Below, one piece after another: positions 9,635-18,372 of a stretch of 42,123 nucleotides of DNA. The first letter of the stretch is position 1. Each line of letters begins with the position of its first letter. A model generated the notes under the pieces. That model searched no databases. It was not told the origin of the DNA and saw only the letters and a list, made by a program, of their open reading frames with translations. Location: NCBI GenBank assembly GCA_004322535.1, contig SCUZ01000055.1, forward strand, positions 1-42,123, read 5' to 3'. The translations under genes and the position numbers were made by a program. The stretch comes from Rugosibacter sp. Lineage in GTDB: Bacteria > Pseudomonadota > Gammaproteobacteria > Burkholderiales > Rhodocyclaceae.

Positions 9635-10291
9635 ATGACCACACCCAAACTAATGCAACCCGGGCAACTCGCACATATTCCGCATGGCGACGTATTCATT
9701 GAGGGCCTGCTGGAACTGCCGGAGAACCTTGCAGGTATTGTCCTGTTCGCTCATGGCAGCGGCAGTAGCCGCCACAGCCCACGCAACAATTATGTGGCCC
9801 GCATATTGCGTGAAGCCGGAATCGGCACACTGCTGATGGACTTGCTCACGCCGGAGGAAGACAATGATCATGAAACCCGCTTTGACATCTCCCTGCTGAC
9901 TCGGCGCCTGCTCGCCGCCACTGCCTGGGTGAACAAGCGCATCGACTGCCAACCCTTGCCGCTCGGCTATTTCGGAGCCAGCACTGGTGCTGCTGCTGCA
10001 CTGCAGGCCGCCGCCAAGCTTGATGGAAAAATCGCCGCCGTGGTGTCGCGTGGTGGGCGCCCAGACCTGGCCGGGGCTGACATCCTGGGCAAGGTAGTTT
10101 CCCCCACCCTGTTGCTGGTCGGCGGAAATGACGACGAAGTGATTGACCTCAACCACCGCGCCGCCGCATCCATGCGCTGCCACAATGAATTAGTCATCAT
10201 CCCCGGCGCCACTCACCTGTTTGAGGAGCCCGGCACCCTGGAAAGCGTAGCGCACCTGGCAGCGACGTGGTTCGGGCGCTATTTCAAATAA
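9635..10291 (+). CDS. Alpha/beta hydrolase (dienelactone hydrolase-like)
   Basis: Predicted cytosolic alpha/beta hydrolase of 218 residues. The fold markers are FAHGSGSSRHSPRN (oxyanion region), nucleophile GASTGAAA, acid GGNDDEVID and His in GATHLFEEPG. The frame extends upstream into amrS, but the ATG at MTTPKLMQ, 10 nt after the amrS stop and behind a GAGAATG stretch, is the sensible start. It is cotranscribed with the amr genes by position. A phosphoribosyltransferase gene converges on it; proteins fusing these two domain types are known in other bacteria, which hints at a joint role. The substrate is unknown. Confidence 0.88.
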   Translation: MTTPKLMQPGQLAHIPHGDVFIEGLLELPENLAGIVLFAHGSGSSRHSPRNNYVARILREAGIGTLLMDLLTPEEDNDHETRFDISLLTRRLLAATAWVNKRIDCQPLPLGYFGASTGAAAALQAAAKLDGKIAAVVSRGGRPDLAGADILGKVVSPTLLLVGGNDDEVIDLNHRAAASMRCHNELVIIPGATHLFEEPGTLESVAHLAATWFGRYFK

Positions 10292-10327
10292 AAAAATAGG
10301 CAACAGCCGACGACAGTGTCATTGCCT
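10285..10327 (-). terminator. Rho-independent terminator after the phosphoribosyltransferase gene
   Basis: Read on minus, the 6-bp stem AGGCAA/TTGCCT with an 18-nt loop is followed by A and a run of seven T, just beyond the phosphoribosyltransferase stop codon. On plus the same stem lacks a T run. Confidence 0.55.
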
Positions 10328-10334
10328 CGCCGCA

Positions 10335-10961
10335 TCAAGCATCACGCAAAACCTCAATGACCTCCTCGTCTTCCACCTGCGGAAAATCACGGTAAAACTG
10401 CCCCACCGCCTGGAAATTGAAGGGGGTTTGCAAACACACCATCTCGTCGGCATATTGCGCTACCCGTTCCACCGTATCGAGTGGCGCAACCGGCACAGCG
10501 CACACCAGTCTGGCCGGTTTGCGTTCGCGCAGGCTGTGCAGGGCTGAAATCATTGTGGCCCCGGTGGCCAGACCATCATCAACCACAATGACGGTACGCC
10601 CGGCCGGATCAATGGGCGGGTGCAAGGGGGTATATTCGGCCCGCCGACGGCGAATGGTTGATAGCTGGCGCTGCTTTTCCTGTTCCAGATATTCCTTAGT
10701 CACACCCGCTGCTGCGGCATATTCGGCCACATACATCCAGCCCGATTCATCCACCGAGCCAATGGCGAATTCCGGATTGGCGGGCATCGCCAACTTGCGC
10801 ACCAAAACCACATCCAACTGCCCTTCTAGTGCATCCGCGATGATTCGTCCCATGGGTACTGCACCCCGCGGAATGGCCAGCACCAGCGGGTTTTTGCCCT
10901 GGTAAGCAGCAAGTGCTGCGACTAGTTTGTGCGCGGCATGGCTACGATCACGAAAAAGCAT
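10335..10961 (-). CDS. Phosphoribosyltransferase-domain protein
   Basis: Type I phosphoribosyltransferase of 208 residues. The PRPP-binding loop is VIVVDDGLATGATM (about residues 123-136), and the N-terminal LAIPRGAVPMGRIIADAL is typical of a group annotated only as phosphoribosyltransferase. A strong AGGAGG lies 5 nt before the ATG. The protein does not match the signature of any nucleotide-salvage enzyme closely enough for me to assign a base substrate. It converges with the alpha/beta hydrolase gene and is followed by a good terminator. Confidence 0.88.
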   Translation of the reverse strand: MLFRDRSHAAHKLVAALAAYQGKNPLVLAIPRGAVPMGRIIADALEGQLDVVLVRKLAMPANPEFAIGSVDESGWMYVAEYAAAAGVTKEYLEQEKQRQLSTIRRRRAEYTPLHPPIDPAGRTVIVVDDGLATGATMISALHSLRERKPARLVCAVPVAPLDTVERVAQYADEMVCLQTPFNFQAVGQFYRDFPQVEDEEVIEVLRDA

Positions 10962-11070
10962 GGCGACCTCCTGAAAAAACGATAACGATACGCTTTTTTA
11001 ATCTTGTCTTGCCGCGTGACGATCCAACGTGCTTTAAAATTCACCATCCTTTCATTCCAAAACTCGCTAT

Positions 11071-11877
11071 ATGCGCCCTTACCTCGACCTGATGCGCCAC
11101 GTGCTGGACCACGGCACGGAGAAATCCGACCGCACCGGCACCGGCACCCGCTCGGTCTTCGGCTATCAGATGCGCTTTGATCTGGCGGCGGGGTTTCCCC
11201 TTCTCACTACTAAAAAACTGCACCTGCGCTCGATCATTCACGAACTACTGTGGTTTTTGCAGGGCGAGACGAACATCCGCTACCTCAAGGAAAATGGCGT
11301 CTCGATCTGGGATGACTGGGCCGATGAAAATGGGAATCTGGGTCCGGTATATGGTCATCAGTGGCGTCACTGGCCAAACCATTCGGCAAAAAACCCTGAT
11401 GGCGAAATTGACCAGATTGCCCAATTAATCGACAGCCTGAAAAACAATCCGGATTCGCGCCGCCATATTGTTTCAGCCTGGAACCCGGCAGACATCCCGC
11501 AGATGAAGCTGCCACCCTGCCATGCGCTATTCCAGTTTTATGTGGCCGACAACAAGCTCTCCTGCCAGCTCTACCAGCGCAGCGCCGACATCTTTCTTGG
11601 CGTGCCGTTCAACATCGCCTCGTATGCCCTGTTCACGCTGATGGTGGCGCAAGTATGCGGACTGCAGCCGGGCGACTTTGTATGGACCGGTGGTGACTGC
11701 CATCTGTATAGCAATCACCTCGAGCAAACCAGACTGCAACTGACTCGCGAGGCACGCCCGCTACCCCGCATGCGCATCAACCCTGACGTGAAAGATATTT
11801 TCGCGTTCCGCTTTGAAGATTTCACCCTGGATGCATATGACCCGCATCCGCACATCGCCGCGCCGGTGGCCGTGTAG
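11071..11877 (+). CDS. thyA: Thymidylate synthase ThyA
   Basis: Folate-dependent thymidylate synthase: converts dUMP and methylenetetrahydrofolate to dTMP and dihydrofolate. The 268-residue protein matches the usual 264-residue form. It begins at [12 protein letters not shown], has the [11 protein letters not shown] phosphate loop, [10 protein letters not shown], the active-site Cys in [12 protein letters not shown], the [16 protein letters not shown] stretch and the C-terminal [12 protein letters not shown]. No folA lies beside it, as is common in beta-proteobacteria. No clear ribosome site is seen before the ATG. glk follows after 27 nt. Confidence 0.96.
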   Translation: MRPYLDLMRHVLDHGTEKSDRTGTGTRSVFGYQMRFDLAAGFPLLTTKKLHLRSIIHELLWFLQGETNIRYLKENGVSIWDDWADENGNLGPVYGHQWRHWPNHSAKNPDGEIDQIAQLIDSLKNNPDSRRHIVSAWNPADIPQMKLPPCHALFQFYVADNKLSCQLYQRSADIFLGVPFNIASYALFTLMVAQVCGLQPGDFVWTGGDCHLYSNHLEQTRLQLTREARPLPRMRINPDVKDIFAFRFEDFTLDAYDPHPHIAAPVAV

Positions 11878-11904
11878 CTGGATAATGATGGCAGCCACTC
11901 CCGC

Positions 11905-12858
11905 ATGATCCTCGGCGGCGACATCGGCGGCACCAAAGTACTGCTGGGCCTGGCGGAAAATGGCGTGCTGATTGCCGAACGCCGTTACGCCAGTGCCGAC
12001 TTTTCAAGTTTCATTGACCTGCTCGCCGCCTTTTTGACTGCGATGCAAATCAGTCCAGCCCAGGTGCATGGCGGTTGTCTGGCTGTCGCCGGCCCCATTG
12101 CCGATGACGGCCGCTCAGCCCGACTGACCAATCTGCCCTGGATCATCGACTGCGCTGAACTATCCCGCCGCTTTGGCCTGCCACCGTTGCAACTAGCCAA
12201 TGATTTTGCTGCCGCCGCACTCGGTGCGGTCACATCGAGCGCCGATCAACGAGTGACACTGCAAGCAGGATTGCCTCTGCCCGATGCACCGCGTCTGGTT
12301 GTTGGCGCAGGTACTGGCCTTGGCATGGCGCTCGTCTTGCCGCGCGTTTCGTCACAAAACCAGGGCTGGCACATCATACCCAGCGAAGGCGGCCATGCTG
12401 CTTTTGCTCCTGCCGACGAAGAACAACTCAGGCTATGGCAATTCCTGCACGCGCGCCATGGCAGGGTGATCTGGGAACACGTCGTCTCGGGACCAGGCAT
12501 TACCGCCATCCACGAATGCATGAACGAAGAAACACTGCCAGCGGAAGAAATTTCACTGCGTGCCCTGGCAACTGCCCATGACAAGGCATACCGCTCGCTG
12601 GAACTGTTTCTTGCCGCCTACGGTGCCTTTGCCGGCGATATGGCATTGGCTTGCCTGGCACGCGGCGGCGTATTTCTCGCCGGAGGCATTGCCGCCAAGC
12701 TGCTGCCACGGCTGCCGCACAGCCCCTTCCTGACGGCTTTCAATGCCAAGGCCGAGCATGCAGCCATTGCGGCCAAGATGCCGATCCATGTTGCCACCAA
12801 CCCCGCGCTCGGGCTAAATGGTGCTTTACGTATCGCACAAAATAAGCACAGTCGATAA
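11905..12858 (+). CDS. glk: Glucokinase
   Basis: ATP-dependent phosphorylation of glucose to glucose-6-phosphate. The 317-residue protein belongs to the E. coli-type Glk family: ATP/phosphate motif GGDIGGTKVLLGL at the N-terminus, LPWIIDCAEL, catalytic Asp in ANDFAAAALG, VVGAGTGLGMALVL, PSEGGHAAFAP, HVVSGPGI and ARGGVFLAGGIAAKLL. It is cotranscribed with thyA by position and convergent with glgB. Together with the glycogen-degrading enzymes at the right of the window, it would return free glucose released by debranching or glucanotransferase action to the hexose phosphate pool. Confidence 0.93.
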   Translation: MILGGDIGGTKVLLGLAENGVLIAERRYASADFSSFIDLLAAFLTAMQISPAQVHGGCLAVAGPIADDGRSARLTNLPWIIDCAELSRRFGLPPLQLANDFAAAALGAVTSSADQRVTLQAGLPLPDAPRLVVGAGTGLGMALVLPRVSSQNQGWHIIPSEGGHAAFAPADEEQLRLWQFLHARHGRVIWEHVVSGPGITAIHECMNEETLPAEEISLRALATAHDKAYRSLELFLAAYGAFAGDMALACLARGGVFLAGGIAAKLLPRLPHSPFLTAFNAKAEHAAIAAKMPIHVATNPALGLNGALRIAQNKHSR

Positions 12859-12938
12859 GGTCCGCCTGCCCTGCCAACAAGCCCCATATTTCGACATCAT
12901 CACTTGCTGCCGTGGGGTGAATGCAACAACCGGAAACT

Positions 12939-15098
12939 TTACATTGCCGGCAACAGCACCAGTATCGCCAATGGCGGCAAGACCAGTTCCACTGACGCGT
13001 GCTGCCCCATCCAAGGTAGCGAGTCGGCGTGCACCCGTCCACCGTTGCCTGCATCGCTGCCACCATACAGTAGGGAATCGCTGTTTATCCGCTCGATATA
13101 ATCAATGACATGCGGCACGCCCAGCCGGTAGCCGTAGCGCGGTACCGGCGTGAAGTTGGCTACCACGATGGCATAACTGCCATCGCGTGCGCGGCGCAGC
13201 CAACTGATCACCGACTGATCGGCGTCGTGGCAATCGATCCATTGAAAACCCTCGCTTGAAAAATCCAGCTCATGCAGAGCCGGGGTATTCTGATAAAAAT
13301 GATTGAGGTCGCGCGCCAAGCGCTGCACACCGGCATGCAAAGGGTATTGCAGCAGATGCCAGGGCAGTTCTTCTGCGACTCGCCATTCCCAGGGCTGGCC
13401 GATTTCCGCGCCCATGAACAACAGCTTCTTGCCGGGTGCCGCCATCTGGTAGGCCAATAGCAGGCGCAGATTGGCGAAACGCTGCCATTCGTCGCCCGGC
13501 ATTTTTCCCAGCAGCGACCCTTTGCCGTGCACCACTTCATCATGCGACAGCGGCAGGACGAAGTTTTCGCTATAGGCATACAGTTGGCCGAAAGTCAGTT
13601 GCTCGTGATGGTAGCGCCGATGCACCGGATCCTGGCGCAGGTAGTGCAGCGTATCGTTCATCCAGCCCATGTTCCATTTCATCGAGAAGCCCAGGCCGCC
13701 CAGCCAGACCGGGCGCGATACCATGGGCCAAGCCGTGGATTCTTCAGCAATGGTCAGCGCACCGGGGAACTGGCCATGCACCATTTCATTCAGTTCGCGC
13801 AGAAAGGCAATGGCTTCGAGATTCTCACGCCCGCCATGAATATTCGGTGTCCACTCGCCGGGCTGGCGCGAATAGTCAAGATAGATCATCGAGGCCACGG
13901 CATCGACGCGCAAGCCATCGACATGAAACTCGGATAACCAGTAATGCGCCGAGGAAAGCAGGAAACTCCTGACTTCATTGCGGCCATAGTTGAAGACGTG
14001 GGTGCCCCAATCGGGATGCACTTTCTGGCGCGGGTCTTCGTGCTCGTAGAGCGACGTGCCATCGAAATGGGCCAGCGCCCAGTCATCCGCCGGGAAATGC
14101 CCGGGCACCCAGTCGAGAATCACGCCAATATTCGCCTGATGCAACGCATCAATGAGAAAACGCAAATCGTCTGCGTTGCCAAAACGCGAAGTCGGCGCGA
14201 AAAAACCGGTGCATTGATAGCCCCAGGATTCATCCAGTGGATGCTCCATCAGCGGCATGAATTCGACATGGGTGAAACCCATCTCCTGCATATAGGGCAC
14301 CAGATGCGCCGCCAGCTCGCGGTAACTGTAGAAGCGCCCGTCGGGAAGATGCCGCTTCCAGCTCCCGGCATGCAGCTCATACACATTCATCGGCGCGTGC
14401 AACCAATCACGCGTCGCTCGCGTGCGCAACCACTCGGTATCGTTCCAGACATGCGATGCTGCCGCCGTGATGCAACAGGCGGTAGCTGGACGCCGCTCAA
14501 ATGCCCGTGCATAGGGATCGGCCTTGAGACGCAGCGCACCGCTGCCGCGCACCCGCAATTCAAAACGATACAGCGCGCCCGTCGGCAATTCCGGTATGAA
14601 CAACTCCCAGACGCCAGATGCGCCCAGCGACGCCATTGGATGCACACGCCCATCCCAGCGATTGAAGTCGCCGACCACCGAAACCCGTTCGGCATTCGGT
14701 GCCCAGACACGGAAGCAAACACCGGCCACCCCTTCGCGCATGGCCGTATTGGCGCCGAACCTAAGCCAGGCCTGGTGCAGCCTGCCCGCATTGAACAAAA
14801 ACAGGTCATCCGCTGGCGGCAGTGGTGGGAAAGCATAAGCATCATGCTGTACCACGTCATCAACGCGCAGCCGCCAAGGCCGTGGTGGTGGCAAAGCGCC
14901 ATGCCATTCGAAAAGCCCCTTGCCTATCTCTGTTAGCTGGTCCCACTGGCCACTGGCAAGCGCAACAGCAACCGATGCAGACTGCGGACGAAGCACGCGC
15001 AGACACCAGCCGGTTGCCTCGGCATGCAAGCCAAGCACGGCAAAAGGATCATGTTCACGTGCCGCAAGCAGTGCAGCACAGGCAGGAGAAGAAATCAC
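12939..15098 (-). CDS. glgB: 1,4-alpha-glucan branching enzyme GlgB
   Basis: Introduces alpha-1,6 branches into glycogen. The 719-residue protein has an N-terminal [10 protein letters not shown] module and CBM48 ([18 protein letters not shown]), then a GH13 barrel with [12 protein letters not shown] (nucleophile Asp), [10 protein letters not shown] (acid/base Glu) and [14 protein letters not shown] (third Asp). The longer frame would add about 51 residues with no family similarity. The chosen GTG has AGAGG 9 nt before it and gives the usual family length. It is separated from glgC and glgP by about 18 kb, on the opposite strand, converging with glk. Confidence 0.95.
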   Translation of the reverse strand: MISSPACAALLAAREHDPFAVLGLHAEATGWCLRVLRPQSASVAVALASGQWDQLTEIGKGLFEWHGALPPPRPWRLRVDDVVQHDAYAFPPLPPADDLFLFNAGRLHQAWLRFGANTAMREGVAGVCFRVWAPNAERVSVVGDFNRWDGRVHPMASLGASGVWELFIPELPTGALYRFELRVRGSGALRLKADPYARAFERRPATACCITAAASHVWNDTEWLRTRATRDWLHAPMNVYELHAGSWKRHLPDGRFYSYRELAAHLVPYMQEMGFTHVEFMPLMEHPLDESWGYQCTGFFAPTSRFGNADDLRFLIDALHQANIGVILDWVPGHFPADDWALAHFDGTSLYEHEDPRQKVHPDWGTHVFNYGRNEVRSFLLSSAHYWLSEFHVDGLRVDAVASMIYLDYSRQPGEWTPNIHGGRENLEAIAFLRELNEMVHGQFPGALTIAEESTAWPMVSRPVWLGGLGFSMKWNMGWMNDTLHYLRQDPVHRRYHHEQLTFGQLYAYSENFVLPLSHDEVVHGKGSLLGKMPGDEWQRFANLRLLLAYQMAAPGKKLLFMGAEIGQPWEWRVAEELPWHLLQYPLHAGVQRLARDLNHFYQNTPALHELDFSSEGFQWIDCHDADQSVISWLRRARDGSYAIVVANFTPVPRYGYRLGVPHVIDYIERINSDSLLYGGSDAGNGGRVHADSLPWMGQHASVELVLPPLAILVLLPAM

Positions 15099-15360
15099 GT
15101 TGTACAGCCTCTCATGGGTATCTCGACCATCATAGCCGTTAATAATGCTGAAACACCGCGCATGCCAGCACTGGCAATGCAACAGGCAAAGCGAAAGCGA
15201 TGCGTGGTGGATTGTCACGCTGCAAGGTTTTGACACGGGCTTGCCTTTCACGCAGGCTGCTGCGCCTCATTCAACGCCGTATCGCCAGCGCCGACTTTTT
15301 TCGTGCGCTCAAGCAAGCACTCGCATGGCAGGATGCATAAGTCGTACAGCCGGCCAGGCA

Positions 15361-15401
15361 CGATGTTCGAGGATGACGCAACGGGTCATCCTCGAACATT
15401 G
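15361..15401. repeat. Long perfect inverted repeat between glgB and the kinase gene
   Basis: A 15-bp perfect stem (15363-15377 with 15385-15399; left arm ATGTTCGAGGATGAC) flanks a 7-nt loop. A G-T and a C-G pair extend it to 17 bp. There is no T run on either side, so a simple terminator is unlikely. It sits about 60 bp upstream of the -35 box of the kinase promoter, where an operator or activator site could lie. Confidence 0.8.
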
Positions 15402-15459
15402 GACACAGAAAAATGCGTCTTAATGCCTGACCCATAACGGGCAACCTCCGCAAGATGCC

Positions 15460-15488
15460 TTGATTCTGCTGACAATAAAAGATATAAC
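15460..15488 (+). promoter_or_regulatory. Sigma70-type promoter for the histidine kinase operon
   Basis: TTGATT (4 of 6) and TATAAC (5 of 6) with an ideal 17-bp spacer. Transcription would start near 15495, about 55 nt before the kinase ATG. This is the best promoter match I found in the window. Confidence 0.55.
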
Positions 15489-15500
15489 TGAACGTCAACC

Positions 15501-15517
15501 TTCCCGTCTGACGGGAA
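15501..15517 (+). repeat. Small leader hairpin
   Basis: TTCCCGT and ACGGGAA form a perfect 7-bp stem around CTG, within the predicted first 25 nt of the kinase transcript. It could stabilise the 5' end or act as an operator half-site pair. Confidence 0.5.
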
Positions 15518-15525
15518 ATGCAGCC

Positions 15526-15545
15526 ACTTGAGGATACTTGAGGAT
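15526..15545 (+). repeat. Tandem 10-bp repeat duplicating the ribosome site
   Basis: ACTTGAGGAT occurs twice head to tail. Each copy contains GAGG; the second lies 7 nt before the kinase ATG and is the likely Shine-Dalgarno, and the first is 10 nt further upstream. Confidence 0.7.
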
Positions 15546-15550
15546 AGCTG

Positions 15551-17179
15551 ATGGACAAGAAACACGGAGAGGAAGAATCAATAATATTATGCGACATGGC
15601 CAAAGCGCTGCTTGTTGCAGATGTCCCCGGCGTATCGCCTGAACCGCCCACCGACGAACTTCTGCACGAACTCCGGGTGCCCCAGATTGAACTGGAGATG
15701 CAGAACGAAGAATTGCGACGGACACAGCTGGCTCTCGAGGAATCACGTGATCGTTACCTGGATCTCTACGAATTTGCCCCGGTCGGCTATCTCACCCTGA
15801 CCGATACAGGCCTGATCACTGAAACGAATCTCACTGCTGCCATACTCCTCGGTCTGGAACGCAAGAAACTGTTACAGCACCGCTTCGATTTTTTCATCCA
15901 CCCCGAAGACCGCGACCGCTGGTGCCGACTGTTCACGGGCTTGATGCAGCATGCGAGCCGGGAAAGGTTTGATCTGCGGCTAACCTGCGGGGACGGGACC
16001 CTCCTTCATGCCCATCTGGACATCTGGCACCATGCATCAGATGGCAAAGCGTCGGGAACACACATCATGTTGACCGACATCACCGGGTACGTGCGCATGG
16101 AACAGTCACTCGCGCTCAACGAAGCGCGCTTGCGCGGTATCCTCAATTCCGCAATGGACGCCATCATCACTGTCGATGAGGCGCAGAACATTGTGTTCTT
16201 CAATGCTGCTGCCGAATCGATTTTTGGCTGGTCCTGCGAGCAGGTGACAGGGGCACCGCTTGCCCTGTTGCTTCCGGAGCGTTTCCGCACCGTGCATGCC
16301 CGCTATATCGGGCAGTTCGGTGAAGCTGGCAGCATCTCGCGCCCGATGGATGGATCCCGTACCATCGTGGCGCTGCATCGCAACGGCAACGAATTTATGA
16401 TCAACGCATCGATCTCGCAGATCAACGAGAATGGTGCCAAGTTCTACACGGTGATTCTGCGCGATGTAACCGAGCAAGTCATGACAGAGAATGCCTTGCA
16501 TAGATCGCAGGAAGAGTTGCGCGAACTCGCAGCGGCAGCGCATTCGATCCGAGAGCAAGAGAAACGTCATATCGCACGCGAGCTGCACGATGAACTGGGT
16601 CAGTCGTTAACATCGCTGAAAATGGACGTGATGTGGCTTATAGACCGGCCGACCACCGATCAAATAGCGCAAGTGAAAAAATTTGAGGATATGCTGTCGA
16701 TAATCGATGGGCTGACAGCCACTACGCGTCGCATCTCATCCGACCTGCGACCCCTGATGCTTGACGACCTGGGCCTTGTTCCCGCAGCCGAGTGGCTGGT
16801 ACAAAATTTCATGGAACACACGGGCATACGTTGTGAGCTTACGATTGCAATGCCTGAGCGTGCGCTTCAGGAACCCTATGCCACAGCCATGTTCCGCATA
16901 CTACAAGAAGCACTCACTAATGCCGCCCGGCATGCGCATGCCACCCTGATAAAAATAATTCTCGCGCAAACTGATGGGGATATCCACCTGTCGGTACGCG
17001 ACAACGGCTGCGGATTCATCACATCAACTCTACGCAATCAGTCATATGGACTGATAGGAATGCGCGAACGCATCTACTTGCTTGATGGCGCAATCAAGAT
17101 AGATAGCGAACCAGGCCGGGGAACAACTATTGATGTGCGTATCCCTATTCCGATCATCCGCCCCGAGGCATCAGCATGA
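15551..17179 (+). CDS. PAS-PAS sensor histidine kinase (HisKA_3 type)
   Basis: Cytosolic sensor kinase of 542 residues without membrane segments. It begins with a helical stretch (IELEMQNEELRRTQLALEE) often seen before such PAS domains. Two PAS domains follow at about 65-190 (FAPVGYLTLTDTG) and 195-315 (MDAIITVDEAQNIVFFN). A HisKA_3 dimerisation helix carries the phospho-acceptor His346 in ARELHDELGQSL, and the ATPase domain has ALTNAARHA, RDNGCGF and GLIGMRERI. This is the NarX/DegS-like kinase class that pairs with NarL/FixJ regulators. One such gene overlaps its stop by 4 nt. The ligand or redox group of the PAS domains cannot be read from sequence. Confidence 0.93.
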   Translation: MDKKHGEEESIILCDMAKALLVADVPGVSPEPPTDELLHELRVPQIELEMQNEELRRTQLALEESRDRYLDLYEFAPVGYLTLTDTGLITETNLTAAILLGLERKKLLQHRFDFFIHPEDRDRWCRLFTGLMQHASRERFDLRLTCGDGTLLHAHLDIWHHASDGKASGTHIMLTDITGYVRMEQSLALNEARLRGILNSAMDAIITVDEAQNIVFFNAAAESIFGWSCEQVTGAPLALLLPERFRTVHARYIGQFGEAGSISRPMDGSRTIVALHRNGNEFMINASISQINENGAKFYTVILRDVTEQVMTENALHRSQEELRELAAAAHSIREQEKRHIARELHDELGQSLTSLKMDVMWLIDRPTTDQIAQVKKFEDMLSIIDGLTATTRRISSDLRPLMLDDLGLVPAAEWLVQNFMEHTGIRCELTIAMPERALQEPYATAMFRILQEALTNAARHAHATLIKIILAQTDGDIHLSVRDNGCGFITSTLRNQSYGLIGMRERIYLLDGAIKIDSEPGRGTTIDVRIPIPIIRPEASA

Positions 17180-17826
17180 TCCGAATTGTTATCGCCGACG
17201 ACCATAGCATCATTCGCGAAGGCGTAAAGCAGATACTTTCCTCAGCGGAAGACCTGGCAATCGTTGGCGAAGCGCAGAATGGACATGAAGTGATGGAGCA
17301 TGTGCGTGCATCGAACTTTGATGTATTGCTGCTCGACCTTTCCATGCCTGGCAGAAGTGGCATTGAGCTAATCAAGCAAGTGCATGGTGAAAAGCCAAAA
17401 CTGCGCATCCTCGTGTTCAGCATGCATCAGGAACACCAATATGCGGTGCGGGCCATCAAGTCCGGCGCATCAGGCTACCTGACCAAGGACAGCAACTCGG
17501 CTCAGTTGCTGGCAGCCATTCGCAAAGTTGCCGGTGGCGGCGCCTTCATCAGCCTCGATGTCGCGGAACAGTTTGCCTTGGGTGCCATGCCCGATGCTGA
17601 CCAGCCACCGCACAAAACGCTTTCTGACCGCGAATTTCAGGTTCTGCACTGGCTGGTATCCGGCAACACCGTCTCGGACATCGCCAGGCAACTGAGTCTT
17701 TCAGTCAAGACGGTGAGTACGCACAAGGCACGACTCATGCAGAAAATGAACATGCACAACCAGACAGAGCTGATCCACTACGCCATCAACCACCATCTGA
17801 TCGACGCCCCTGGGCCACCAGCCTGA
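17176..17826 (+). CDS. NarL/FixJ-family response regulator
   Basis: Two-domain transcription regulator of 216 residues. The receiver domain (IADDHSIIREGVKQIL; phospho-acceptor Asp in LLLDLSMPG; switch Ser in VFSMHQ; Lys in YLTKDS) is followed by a LuxR-type HTH at about 148-207 (LSDREFQVLHWLVSGNTVSDIA, then SLSVKTVSTHKARLMQKM). The ATGA overlap with the kinase gene makes it the cognate partner. Possible DNA targets include the inverted repeats noted in this locus, but no site can be assigned. Confidence 0.93.
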   Translation: MIRIVIADDHSIIREGVKQILSSAEDLAIVGEAQNGHEVMEHVRASNFDVLLLDLSMPGRSGIELIKQVHGEKPKLRILVFSMHQEHQYAVRAIKSGASGYLTKDSNSAQLLAAIRKVAGGGAFISLDVAEQFALGAMPDADQPPHKTLSDREFQVLHWLVSGNTVSDIARQLSLSVKTVSTHKARLMQKMNMHNQTELIHYAINHHLIDAPGPPA

Positions 17827-17830
17827 GCCT

Positions 17831-17949
17831 GTAGGACGATTCCTATACCCGATCCTGCTGCGTCCTACGTTTCTGTCAGGACTTCACTGACAGTTACATT
17901 AAGCCACCGCCGATAGCAGGCGACTTTGCAGCCAGCGATACTGGCTGCA
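17831..17949 (+). promoter_or_regulatory. Structured leader with three inverted repeats before the lone receiver gene
   Basis: Three hairpins fill the spacer. P1 pairs GTAGGACG (17831-17838) with CGTCCTAC (17861-17868). P2 pairs CTGTCA (17873-17878) with TGACAG (17888-17893). P3 is a 9-bp perfect stem TGCAGCCAG/CTGGCTGCA with loop CGATA (17927-17949), whose last base is the A of the start codon. GTCCT at 17862-17866 could instead pair with AGGAC at 17878-17882, so P1 and P2 have a competing fold. No Shine-Dalgarno is visible before the ATG. A regulatory RNA element or a small RNA is possible. Confidence 0.5.
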
Positions 17950-18344
17950 TGCAACAATCAAACCTGCAACAAGACACCGAGGTTTTCATAGTCGACGACT
18001 CGCCCGTCATCCGGGAACGTCTGCGGGGGATGCTTGGAGAAATCGATGGTATTTCTGTAGTCGGTGAAGCCGAAAGCTCGGCAGAGGCTATCACGGGCAT
18101 CACCCGCACTTGTCCGGACGTCGTCACGCTTGACATCCATTTGCGCAACGGTAGTGGCCTTGATGTACTGCGCGGGCTGCAGTCCAGCATGTCCGGGATC
18201 GTTTTTATTGTGCTGACCAATTTCCCGACTTCATATTACCGAAAAGTCTATATGGAAGCAGGGGCCAGTCATTTCCTCGACAAACATGCCGAGTTTAAAA
18301 AAGCCGTGAACATCGTTATTGCGCTGAGGTCAACCCGCCATTAG
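17949..18344 (+). CDS. Single-domain response regulator (receiver only)
   Basis: A 131-residue CheY-like receiver with no output domain: acidic pocket FIVDDSP, phospho-acceptor Asp in VTLDIHLRNGSG, Thr in VLTNFP, and Lys in FLDKHAEF. Such proteins act by binding partners or as phosphate sinks. It may compete for, or relay from, the kinase upstream, but that is inference. The start codon is embedded in a perfect hairpin and has no visible ribosome site; no better start is seen. Confidence 0.88.
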   Translation: MQQSNLQQDTEVFIVDDSPVIRERLRGMLGEIDGISVVGEAESSAEAITGITRTCPDVVTLDIHLRNGSGLDVLRGLQSSMSGIVFIVLTNFPTSYYRKVYMEAGASHFLDKHAEFKKAVNIVIALRSTRH

Positions 18345-18372
18345 CGGCCTGCTTCGCAAATCAAGGAACACA

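Larger units (their letters stand above)
15099..15550. other. Divergent intergenic region, glgB / histidine kinase
   Basis: A 452-nt spacer with no convincing gene. From left to right it holds the glgB leader, a long perfect hairpin, a good rightward promoter, a small hairpin and a duplicated ribosome-site repeat (all listed separately). Open frames in it are rich in unlikely residues and share no recognisable similarity. Confidence 0.7.

Noticed and set aside
12859-12938. Bidirectional terminator between convergent glk and glgB
   Set aside because: Only a weak CCCCA/TGGGG pairing far apart was seen; no stem with a T run.
13944-14936. 330-codon plus-strand frame
   Set aside because: Antisense to glgB; no motif or ribosome site supports it.
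15099-15251. N-terminal extension of glgB by 51 codons
   Set aside because: The sequence is Cys/His-rich and unlike the family; the GTG at 15098 has a good ribosome site.
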